From: CAZWRV01 sp964636325
GTDB taxonomy: Bacteria; Verrucomicrobiota; Lentisphaeria; Victivallales; GWF2-50-93
Direction: 5' to 3'
NCBI GenBank assembly: GCA_964636325.1
Contig: CAZWRV010000019.1
Location: 14,436 to 78,435 of the forward strand
DNA length: 64,000 nucleotides
Numbering within the stretch: position 1 is the first letter of the stretch; the number at the start of each line of letters is the position of its first letter. The notes beneath the pieces are model-generated. The model saw only the letters and a program-made list of their open reading frames with translations, made no database searches and had not been told where the DNA came from. The translations under genes were made by a program, and so were the position numbers. Below, piece by piece: positions 1 to 6,997 of this stretch.

Positions 1-156
1 TCCGACAAGCGCGGGATTCTCGGACTTGAATATCTCACGAAGGCGCACTTCTCCTATCTGTTCGGCGTCGATATCGATGATCCTCACCGAATGCCCGTCC
101 GTGAGCAAAACATGGGGGGGCTTGTCAAACCCAAGCTCGGCTCCGAGGAGCGTCAT
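1..156 (-). CDS. partial conserved protein, C-terminus outside window
   Basis: An open frame runs off the left edge and reads MTLLGAELGFDKPPHVLLTD at its N-terminus, continuing with an acidic beta-rich stretch containing RIIDIDAE. I do not recognise the family. The ATG used is at 154-156 and has only a touching GAGG before it. The same frame stays open upstream to about 236 and reads plausibly as protein (for example YDYFRSFLRF), so the true start may lie further upstream at a non-ATG codon. It lies downstream of the zinc-ribbon gene on the same strand and may be cotranscribed with it. Confidence 0.5.
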   Translation of the reverse strand, partial: MTLLGAELGFDKPPHVLLTDGHSVRIIDIDAEQIGEVRLREIFKSENPALVG

Positions 157-221
157 CCTCGATGGCCGTTTTGGTGTAAAACGCAGAAACGACCTAAAAT
201 AGTCATATATGGAAGGATGGT

Positions 222-635
222 TCAGAACGGCAGCTTAGAGAGGAAGACCATGATCTTGTGCTCCCAGTGTTCGGGGGCCTTCTGCATCTTGTCTATTTCC
301 GCGTTGATGGCGTCCAGTTCCCCCCTGTCCAGCCATAGGCCCTGGCATTTTCTGCAGTGCTCCAGGACTATGTCCGAGAACGAGATGAAATTGACCTTCA
401 CCATCTTCGTTCCCTTGCATTTCGGGCAGCATGCGTCGGAGATGCTGTCTATGTCGGCGGCATCCGTGGAACAGTATTCGATGTCGCCGTCGTGCGGATG
501 GGTTATGGCGTCGAGCTCGCCCTTGTGGAGCCAGACCCCGCCGCACTTTCCGCATGTGTCGATCCTGATGCCGTTTATCTCCTGGCATTCAAGCTTCAAC
601 CCTTCGCAGCGCGGACATGTCAGTTCGTCAGGCAT
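222..635 (-). CDS. double TFIIB-type zinc-ribbon protein
   Basis: The 137-residue product carries two copies of a zinc ribbon. The first has CPRC followed by CGKCGGVWLHKGELDAI; the second has CPKC followed by CRKCQGLWLDRGELDAI. This C-x2-C...C-x2-C-G-(V/L)-WL-x-x-GEL pattern is the bacterial zf-TFIIB family, a group of small zinc-binding proteins of unclear function. The ATG at 633-635 is preferred over the upstream in-frame TTG at 656 because AAGGGG lies 8 bases before it. No signal peptide or membrane segment is visible, so it is probably cytosolic. It lies between the partial gene at 1-156 and glyQS on the same strand. Confidence 0.8.
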   Translation of the reverse strand: MPDELTCPRCEGLKLECQEINGIRIDTCGKCGGVWLHKGELDAITHPHDGDIEYCSTDAADIDSISDACCPKCKGTKMVKVNFISFSDIVLEHCRKCQGLWLDRGELDAINAEIDKMQKAPEHWEHKIMVFLSKLPF

Positions 636-782
636 CCTCAATTCCCCTTTTCCCAATTCTTCTCAAAAGTTCAGATTTTCGGCGCAGAATTCCGGCGTTG
701 AAACGGCGTCAATCACTCACTTCCGCCCTTTGCCGGCCCTCACAACGGCAAATCTGAAAGAGAAACCCATGTCGCATGAATT

Positions 783-2120
783 TCACGGGTTGATCTTATC
801 ATCAAAATAACGCCTGAGGCCGTCTATTGCAACTCTTTCCTGGGACATAGAATCCCTGTCTCGGACGGTGACGGCCTGGTCGTCCTGCGACTGGAAGTCG
901 TAGGTGACGCAGTATGGCGTGCCGATCTCGTCCTGGCGGCGATAGCGCTTGCCGATGCTGCCGGTGACGTCGAATTCGGCCCTGAACCGCTTCCGCATGT
1001 CCTTATATATGTTCTCTGCAGGCTCGGCAATCTTCTTCGCCAGCGGCAATATTGCGATCTGCACCGGCGCGACCTTTGCAGGAAACCTGAGGACAATCCT
1101 TAGATCCTCGTCCATCCCCTCCTTCTTGGTCTCCGCCCTGTCCTCGTCGTAGGAGTGGCAGATCAGCGCGAGGACGGTGCGGTCGACTCCGACCGAGGTC
1201 TCGACGACGACCGGCACGAGTTTTGAGTTGGTGGCCTGGTCGAAATATTCGAGGTTCTGCGCGGAGAACTCCTGGTGCCTGGACATGTCCCATGTGCCGC
1301 GGTGGTGGATGCCCTCCAGCTCGCCCCATCCGAACGGGAAGCGGAACTCTATGTCGAGCGCGGCCTTCGCGTAGTGCGCCAGCGTCTCGTGCTCGTGTAT
1401 CTTGAGCTCGTCATCCTTGAACTGGAGCAGTTCCCTGTAGTATTTTATCCGCTCCTCCCTCCAGAACTCGTACCAGCTCATGGACTCCTCGTCCTTGCAG
1501 AAGAACTCCATCTCCATCTGGCTGAACTCCCTGGAGCGGAAGGTGAAGTTGCGCGGGTTGATTTCGTTCCTGAACGCCTTCCCTATCTGGGCTATCCCGA
1601 AAGGGAGCGTGCGCCTGGCGGCGATGCGGACGAGATGGAAGTCCACGAAGATCGGCTGGCAGGTCTCCGCCCTGAGGTAGGCGACGTGCTCCTCGTCGAA
1701 GACCGGGCCGACGAAGGTCTTCATCATCAGGTTGAATTCGCGCGGCGGCGTCAGGTTCTTCGAGCCGCAGTTGGAGCACTTAGTCTGATCCTCCATCTGG
1801 TCCACGCGGAAGCGCGCCTTGCAGTCGCGGCAGTCCGTCATCATGTCGCCGAACTTGTCAAGATGCCCCGACGCCTTCCACACCATCGGATGGCATATTA
1901 TCGTCGAGTCGAGGCCTTCGACGTTGTCCCTCGCCTCGACCATGTTGTGCCACCAGAGCTGTTCGACCGCCCGCTTGAGCGCCGTGCCGTAGGGGCCGTA
2001 GTCCCAGAAGCCGTTGATGCCGCCGTATATCTCCGAGCTCTGGAATATGAAGCCGCGCCGCTTGCACAGCGACACTATCTTGTCCATAAGTTCCGGATTC
2101 TTGCCGTCTTCTGTAGCCAT
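783..2120 (-). CDS. glyQS: glycyl-tRNA synthetase, single-chain class II type
   Basis: This 445-residue protein charges tRNA-Gly with glycine using ATP. The N-terminus (RRGFIFQSSEIYGGINGFWD, then YGPYGTALKRAVEQLWW) is diagnostic of the homodimeric eukaryote/archaea-like GlyRS rather than the alpha2-beta2 type. A Cys4 zinc insertion (CRDCKARF...CSNCGSKNL) is present. Motif 2 is visible as FRNEINPRNFTFRSREFSQMEMEFF, and motif 3 lies around VETSVGVDRTVLAL. The C-terminal anticodon-binding domain ends near RDRDSMSQERV. Length is close to the usual 450-460 residues. The ATG has GGAGG about 10 bases upstream. It appears complete and monocistronic. Confidence 0.95.
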   Translation of the reverse strand: MATEDGKNPELMDKIVSLCKRRGFIFQSSEIYGGINGFWDYGPYGTALKRAVEQLWWHNMVEARDNVEGLDSTIICHPMVWKASGHLDKFGDMMTDCRDCKARFRVDQMEDQTKCSNCGSKNLTPPREFNLMMKTFVGPVFDEEHVAYLRAETCQPIFVDFHLVRIAARRTLPFGIAQIGKAFRNEINPRNFTFRSREFSQMEMEFFCKDEESMSWYEFWREERIKYYRELLQFKDDELKIHEHETLAHYAKAALDIEFRFPFGWGELEGIHHRGTWDMSRHQEFSAQNLEYFDQATNSKLVPVVVETSVGVDRTVLALICHSYDEDRAETKKEGMDEDLRIVLRFPAKVAPVQIAILPLAKKIAEPAENIYKDMRKRFRAEFDVTGSIGKRYRRQDEIGTPYCVTYDFQSQDDQAVTVRDRDSMSQERVAIDGLRRYFDDKINP

Positions 2121-2569
2121 GCCGTCAGTTCCTCCGCGTGATCATGCAAATTCAAACTTCCTGAATAAGCCTTGCCGTGAAATACCGACTCCCAGAAGGT
2201 ATTTCAGATTCAGATTTCCGGCTCACCTCGCTAAAAAGCAGCAAGGGCATTATCCATGGACTGCAAACATTTCATAGGAGTGGTCCGGAAAATCTGAAAT
2301 TCAAGCTGCGGAACTTACAAGCGCCCAATGCGTTTTGCAAGATATGCTCCTTTAGTCGGAACGAAAAAATCCAATCCCAAATCTTGCTCGTCAAAATGTA
2401 AATTTTCACGCTAAAGGAGTATAAATATGCGCGGGCAACGTCATGCCGGCAGTCTCGGCAAATATTAATTTAACCCATCAAATCACCGCTTTTTCAGCGG
2501 CCGCTTGTAAAAAGGCCTGTTTGCAGTATTCTATATAGCACGATAGAAAATATTATAGTGGGAATGATT
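2121..2569. other. intergenic region without recognisable gene
   Basis: About 450 bases separate the divergent glyQS and antitoxin genes. The stretch is more AT-rich than its surroundings, especially near 2400-2560. I see no tRNA, riboswitch or convincing open frame. It should contain the glyQS promoter and the toxin-antitoxin promoter, but no hexamer pair with good spacing stood out. A small palindrome CTATATAG lies at 2531-2538, upstream of the antitoxin, and might be part of an operator. Confidence 0.4.
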
Positions 2570-2827
2570 ATGAATGTACTTTCCGCAAATGAAATCAAAA
2601 CACGCGGGGTTTCCGCGCTCCAATCCATCGAAGACGATGGCGGAGAAGCCATGATAACTGTCAGAGGCAGGGAAAAATACGTCATCATGACCGTCGAGCA
2701 ATACAACCATCTGCGCGAATGCGAGATTGAGGCCGCACTGATGGAAGCGAAAAAGGACATCGAAGACGGGAATGTGATCATTGAAAGTGTGTCGAAGCAT
2801 CTGAAGAGAATCAGGAATGGCTTATAA
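2570..2827 (+). CDS. Phd/YefM-type antitoxin
   Basis: The product of about 85 residues begins MNVLSANEIKTRGVSAL and has VRGREKYVIMTVEQYNHL in the middle, the normal layout of Phd/YefM antitoxins: an N-terminal DNA-binding fold followed by a flexible toxin-binding tail. It should neutralise the toxin encoded next to it and repress the operon. I chose the ATG at 2570 because GGGA lies 6 bases upstream; in-frame ATG at 2564 and GTG at 2558 are alternatives. Its 3' end overlaps the toxin gene by 11 bases, as usual for translationally coupled pairs. Confidence 0.85.
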   Translation: MNVLSANEIKTRGVSALQSIEDDGGEAMITVRGREKYVIMTVEQYNHLRECEIEAALMEAKKDIEDGNVIIESVSKHLKRIRNGL

Positions 2828-3092
2828 GATCATCTATACGGCAAGCTATCTGAGAAGAGCTGCGAAATTCGCGCATAAACACCCTGAACTGCTCATGCAG
2901 TATCAGAAGACGCTCGAGCTGCTCGAAGCTGATCCGCAGCATCCATCCTTGAGGCTTCACAAGCTAAAGGGCAAACTTGACGGCCTTTATTCCGTTTCTA
3001 TAAACATCAGTTCCCGCATAACTCTAATAATGATAATACAAGAATCTTCCATTATCCCAGTCGACATAGGCAAACATGAAGAGGTTTATTAA
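2817..3092 (+). CDS. RelE/ParE-superfamily toxin
   Basis: This 91-residue protein starts MAYKIIYTASYLRRAAKFAH and contains HPSLRLHKLKGKLDGLYSVS followed by ITLIMII, matching the RelE/YafQ-like fold of small mRNA-interferase or gyrase-targeting toxins. The region around LKGKLDGLYS is the typical central beta hairpin. It overlaps the Phd-type antitoxin gene by 11 bases and ends 8 bases before smpB. Members of this fold usually cleave mRNA at the ribosome, but the sequence alone does not separate RelE from ParE activity. The partner is a Phd/YefM antitoxin, a common combination. Confidence 0.85.
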   Translation: MAYKIIYTASYLRRAAKFAHKHPELLMQYQKTLELLEADPQHPSLRLHKLKGKLDGLYSVSINISSRITLIMIIQESSIIPVDIGKHEEVY

Positions 3093-3100
3093 TCCAAAAA

Positions 3101-3574
3101 GTGCAAAATAAAGACAAAAATATTTCCGAGCTGGCGAAGAACAAGAAGGCGTTCCACGACTTCAGCATACTTGACACGCTGGAGGCGGGCATCGAGCTGA
3201 AGGGCACCGAGGTCAAGAGCTGCCGGGCGAAGAACATCACCATGAGCGACTCGCACGTGAAGATCCACGGCAGCGAGGCCTTCCTATACAACGTCCATAT
3301 CGCTCCCTACGAATGCGGCAACATACACAACCATCCGCCGCTGCGGACGCGCCGGCTCCTGCTGCACAGGCGCGAGATACGCAAGCTCACGCAGGCCCTG
3401 CGGGAGAAGGGCTGCACCATCATCCCGCTCAAGTTCTACCTGAAGGACGGCCGTGTCAAGGTGGAGATCGCGGTCGCAAAAGGGAAGACTCACGGCGACA
3501 AGCGCGAGACCCTCAGGCGACGCCAGCACGACCTAGAAACTAGGAAAGCCGTGTCGTCCGCAAGGAGAAGATAG
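3101..3574 (+). CDS. smpB: SsrA-binding protein
   Basis: SmpB binds tmRNA and delivers it to stalled ribosomes for trans-translation. The 157-residue product has the family hallmarks: KNKKAFHDFSILDTLEAGIE, LKGTEVKSCR, HVKIHGSEAFLYNVHIAPYE, and a basic tail (KGKTHGDKRETLRRR) that folds into the decoding centre. The start is a GTG 8 bases after the toxin stop; no strong Shine-Dalgarno is visible, and the next in-frame ATG would delete the core. Position directly behind a toxin gene suggests readthrough transcription. I did not find an ssrA gene in this window. Confidence 0.95.
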   Translation: MQNKDKNISELAKNKKAFHDFSILDTLEAGIELKGTEVKSCRAKNITMSDSHVKIHGSEAFLYNVHIAPYECGNIHNHPPLRTRRLLLHRREIRKLTQALREKGCTIIPLKFYLKDGRVKVEIAVAKGKTHGDKRETLRRRQHDLETRKAVSSARRR

Positions 3575-3627
3575 CCACAAGAAGCACAAAATATTTCATC
3601 GCCAGGCGCAAAGATGAGACTTCGTTT

Positions 3628-5325
3628 TCATAAGCCACTTTGCCGTGAAAGCCTTTTTTCGACCTTTGCGATGTCGTCGAGAAGTTTTTTGAGGATTTGA
3701 CGGTCTTCGTCCTTGTCTTCCATCATTATTTCCGCGGCTTTGGCGTGCATTACAGAGAGCCCCCAGAGATTGAGGCGGGTCTGTTCGTCGGCGCCGGAAG
3801 CCTTGGCCTCGGCGGCCGCCAGCGAATAGCATGCGGCAAGGTTCTTGTGCGCGGGCCAGTTTTCCGGTTCGACTTCGAGCGTCTTGAGCAATACGGGGCG
3901 TGCGTCCCTGTGCCTGCCCGCATCAATATAGACGGCGCCGAGGGTGTTTAGAACCCTCGGCTTGCGTGGGCTTTTCGCGGCGCAGTCCTCCCACAAGGAG
4001 ATTTCATCCTTCCAAACCATGTTCCGTGAAAATGTGGCGGACACTAGCGTGGCGACATACGCGGCGAAGACGCATGCGGCGGAGCGACCGGCTCCGGCTC
4101 CGCGAAATCCGCATCTTCGCCATGCCAGCAGGACCACGGCGGCGACAGCCATTATTATGCCGGGCGACGGGAGGTAAACTCTGTGCTCGAAGACCAGATC
4201 GGCGATAGGGACAAGACCCGACTCCGCCGATATTGTCGCGAAAAACCATAGGATGCCGAAAGCCGCAAGCCTGAGCTTCGGATCCCACCGCCCCCGAGAT
4301 GTCCTTTGCCATGCGAAAAGGGCCGCGAGGATCAAGAAGGCCACAACAATCAGCGAGAAGATTACCGCCGGGTCGAGCAGTTCGTTCCTTGCCGGAAAAT
4401 CATGTTCAAGGTTCTGGCCGTAAGGTAGAATCAGCAGCCTGAAGTAGAAAATTATTGCGGTCAGCCCGGTCAGGAAGTAGTCAGTCCTGGACATGTCAGT
4501 CAGGACTTTACCCCCGGCGAAGTCTCCGGGCACCCCGCTGCCGATCATGCCGATGCTCAGCGGAAGGAGGACGAGAAGGAGGTAGAACGGCACCAGAAGG
4601 AGCAGACGCCTGCCAAGCTTCCCCTCAAAGAAGAACAGCTCCACAAGTGTGACCGCGAGCGGGATCGTATATGTGTTCTCCTTTGTCTTGACCGCAAGGA
4701 GCGCGCAGAGAAGCGAGCCCGCATACAGTCCTGCGGTTCTCAGTGAAATACCTTGTCCGCCCGGATCGGCCGCCATTCTTGCTTTGATATAAAGCATGCA
4801 CGCCGACAGATAGAACATCGCCGCCAGCGATGCGAATCGCTGGACTATGTATGTGACCGCCTGCGTCTGGACGGGATGGATCATGAATATGAGCGACGCG
4901 GCGAAAGCGATGATTCCTGCATCAGAGTCCTGACGCGGCGCACCGTTTTCCGCGGAATCCGCAGCGCCGGGAGGCATCCTGAGCATGGCCGGACACCTGA
5001 ATAGTCCCATGACGAGGAAGTAGACTAGGATGGAATTCACAAGATGGACGGCGAAGTTGAAGGCATGGAAGCCGGTTGTTGCTAAGCCGCCCAGCCACAC
5101 ATTGAATGCGAAGGAAAGGAAGCCGACAGGCCTGAGTCTCAGCTCCTGGGCAATATCCGGCGCAGGAGCCGAGTCGGGGAACAATATCATCCATGGATCA
5201 AGCATCGCCGGATTGCAGACGATATTGCGGAAGTCGTCGAAATGAAACGAGGCGAAGAACGAGTTGGAATATGCAAGCGCTCCCGCGACGGATATCACCG
5301 CAATGTGCGCGTATGAATTCAGCAA
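3628..5325 (-). CDS. polytopic membrane protein with C-terminal TPR repeats, TMTC-like
   Basis: The 565-residue protein has around ten hydrophobic segments and the loop HPVQTQAVTYIVQRFASLAA, characteristic of the bacterial/eukaryotic TMTC-like family (membrane glycosyltransferase-like N-half, TPR C-half). An early FHFDD motif fits the catalytic-type first loop of GT-C enzymes. TPR-like helices occupy roughly residues 445-560 (TLGAVYIDAGRHRDARPVL, then WPAHKNLAACYSLA). A sugar-transfer role is inferred from the family. The only upstream start in frame is a TTG at 5323-5325 that lies inside a remnant of the local hairpin repeat; a GTG about 9 codons later is an alternative. Confidence 0.7.
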   Translation of the reverse strand: MLNSYAHIAVISVAGALAYSNSFFASFHFDDFRNIVCNPAMLDPWMILFPDSAPAPDIAQELRLRPVGFLSFAFNVWLGGLATTGFHAFNFAVHLVNSILVYFLVMGLFRCPAMLRMPPGAADSAENGAPRQDSDAGIIAFAASLIFMIHPVQTQAVTYIVQRFASLAAMFYLSACMLYIKARMAADPGGQGISLRTAGLYAGSLLCALLAVKTKENTYTIPLAVTLVELFFFEGKLGRRLLLLVPFYLLLVLLPLSIGMIGSGVPGDFAGGKVLTDMSRTDYFLTGLTAIIFYFRLLILPYGQNLEHDFPARNELLDPAVIFSLIVVAFLILAALFAWQRTSRGRWDPKLRLAAFGILWFFATISAESGLVPIADLVFEHRVYLPSPGIIMAVAAVVLLAWRRCGFRGAGAGRSAACVFAAYVATLVSATFSRNMVWKDEISLWEDCAAKSPRKPRVLNTLGAVYIDAGRHRDARPVLLKTLEVEPENWPAHKNLAACYSLAAAEAKASGADEQTRLNLWGLSVMHAKAAEIMMEDKDEDRQILKKLLDDIAKVEKRLSRQSGL

Positions 5326-5362
5326 ACTTCCAAACCTTGTAGCTCGATTCGGTTATACTCGC

Positions 5363-5398
5363 ATGAATTCAGCAAACTATGCCCTTTTGCTGGTTCAT
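5363..5398. repeat. hairpin repeat, family H, imperfect copy
   Basis: The left arm ATGAATTCAGCAAA and the right arm TTTGCTGGTTCAT flank the 9-base loop CTATGCCCT. Compared with the perfect copy at 12571-12607, one base is missing in the right arm. A separate half copy (TATGAATTCAGCAAAC) sits at 5312-5327, across the 5' end of the neighbouring membrane-protein gene. This copy lies 3' of the SBBP gene on the minus strand. Confidence 0.8.
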
Positions 5399-5437
5399 GA
5401 TGTCCCGGCCAAATCTGGAATTCCAACAAATAGCCTG

Positions 5438-6835
5438 TCATTCTGAGGCAGGCGGCGCGCTACTGGACGGAGTGAATATGCCAACCCGTTTCAACGTACC
5501 ATCGGAGCCATATTGCGCAGTGGCAAAGCCGTTGCCTGAACGCCCGGTGAGATAAATATATCCGTTGGGGCTGACTGCGATGTCAACGGGGAAACCGGGG
5601 ATTGGATCGCTTCCCTGTCCAAGAGGGATATAGTTTCCATCGGGGGTATATTTGAGAGTGGTGAACTCGTTGCCGGACGATCCTGTGACATAGATGTTTC
5701 CGGAGCTATCCACGGCAATAGCGGAAGCCTGGGAATAAGCACCGCCTGATTCAGGATATCTTCTTGTCCACTGCTGCCCCCCTTGGGAACCATATTTTGT
5801 CAAGATGTAATTGCTGCCGTTTTCCGTCCCTGCCACATAAAGGTTGCCGGAAGCGTCCACGACGACCCCGACAGCATTTCCGGAAGACCCGATATCCAGT
5901 TTTTGAACCCACGCCTGCTTGCCGTCCTCTTTTTTCACGGAGGAGTAAGCGTACATGATGGTCTGGAGTGTTGTGTTGCCCCCGCCTTCCGGATAATAGT
6001 TACCTGTGACATAGGCATTCCCTGAGATGTCAACCGCTATTCCGGCTGGAATGTTGAAGCCGCTGTATTGATCCGTCGAGCCGTTGTAGCGCCTAGCCCA
6101 GTGCTGCTTTCCCTTGGTGTCGTATTTCACAGTGGCGAAGTCATAGCCTTGGACGCTAGAGCCTTTCGGAGGAACTGACTGCGAATCACCCGCCACATAA
6201 ATGAATCCTGCGCTATCACATATGATACATGTCGGCCTGTTGCTCTTCTGCTTGCTCTTCGAGGGGCCGGCATATCTCTTCTTCCACTTCTGTTTTCCAG
6301 AGGAGTCATATTTGAGTGTGGTGAAGTCGTATTCATAAGTTCCCTTCTTCTCGTTTTCCTTGACGCATGTGTCCCCGGTCACGTAAACATTTCCACTTTC
6401 ACCCACTACTATTCCCGTGGGCCAGTCGGAACTTTTCGCAGGTCCGTTGTATTGCTTTTTCCACTTCTCGATGCCTACGGAATCATACTTGACGATCTGG
6501 AAGTCGGTGTCGTAGTCCTTCTTGGGATTATTCCCCTTCACGGGCGCCGTGACATACACATCCCCGGTCGTGGTATCTACGGCCATCGAAGCGTTGCCGT
6601 ATGAAAGCCCGCTGTTCATATAGTTGACCCACGCCTGTTGGCCGCTGGTATCATATTTCAACGTGGCATAATCAACAGTTCCTCCGCTATTTGTGTAACT
6701 TGCCGTCACATAGGCGTTCCCCGACGAATCATAGGAGATAAGGGCAGGCTTGTCTTCCGCAAGAACTGCGAAGTTCGCGGCAAACCCGATTGAAGCGGCG
6801 GCACCGACTAAGAACTTGAATCCATGCATCTTCAT
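5438..6835 (-). CDS. exported SBBP beta-propeller protein
   Basis: A signal peptide (MKMHGFKFLVGAAASIGFAA, cleavage near ANFAVLA) is followed by about eight repeats of roughly 50 residues with the pattern G-x-VYVTG...Y(D/A)(F/T)xTxKYD-x-G-KQ-W. This is the SBBP (seven-bladed beta-propeller) repeat found in secreted bacterial proteins, with DSSGN(A/I)YVTG loops in nearly every blade. Such proteins are structural or binding modules; no catalytic residues can be assigned. The ATG at 6833-6835 follows AAAGGA at good spacing; an in-frame TTG just upstream is less likely. It is divergent from the 1075-residue secreted protein and separated from it by a 160-base regulatory region. Confidence 0.8.
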   Translation of the reverse strand: MKMHGFKFLVGAAASIGFAANFAVLAEDKPALISYDSSGNAYVTASYTNSGGTVDYATLKYDTSGQQAWVNYMNSGLSYGNASMAVDTTTGDVYVTAPVKGNNPKKDYDTDFQIVKYDSVGIEKWKKQYNGPAKSSDWPTGIVVGESGNVYVTGDTCVKENEKKGTYEYDFTTLKYDSSGKQKWKKRYAGPSKSKQKSNRPTCIICDSAGFIYVAGDSQSVPPKGSSVQGYDFATVKYDTKGKQHWARRYNGSTDQYSGFNIPAGIAVDISGNAYVTGNYYPEGGGNTTLQTIMYAYSSVKKEDGKQAWVQKLDIGSSGNAVGVVVDASGNLYVAGTENGSNYILTKYGSQGGQQWTRRYPESGGAYSQASAIAVDSSGNIYVTGSSGNEFTTLKYTPDGNYIPLGQGSDPIPGFPVDIAVSPNGYIYLTGRSGNGFATAQYGSDGTLKRVGIFTPSSSAPPASE

Positions 6836-6997
6836 CAAGCTATCCTTTCTAATATTTTGTTTCTTATTTTAACACGGATTTACGGTTTTCACATTAAAAA
6901 AGGGCTTTCAGGATAATAAAAACGCGTGATAATCGTTATTATTACCGTTGAAAATGCTTTTTTCAAGCTTATGATGCGGGAAAGATTGTCATTTTAA
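6836..6997. promoter_or_regulatory. divergent promoter region with a Fur-box-like palindrome
   Basis: The AT-rich gap between two divergent exported-protein genes contains TGATAAT-C-GTTATTA at 6927-6941, which matches the classical Fur heptamer pair TGATAAT-N-ATTATCA at 12 of 14 positions. Either gene could be controlled from it. The match is suggestive only, because such AT-rich words also arise by chance. Confidence 0.3.

Noticed and set aside
1275..2141. 288-codon plus-strand frame opposite glyQS
   Set aside because: It is the antisense shadow of a clear GlyRS gene; its composition (runs of Val, Glu, Leu, Arg) is typical of GC-rich mirror frames.
3575..3627. tmRNA gene next to smpB
   Set aside because: The gap is too short and has no tRNA-like ends; no ssrA was seen in the window.
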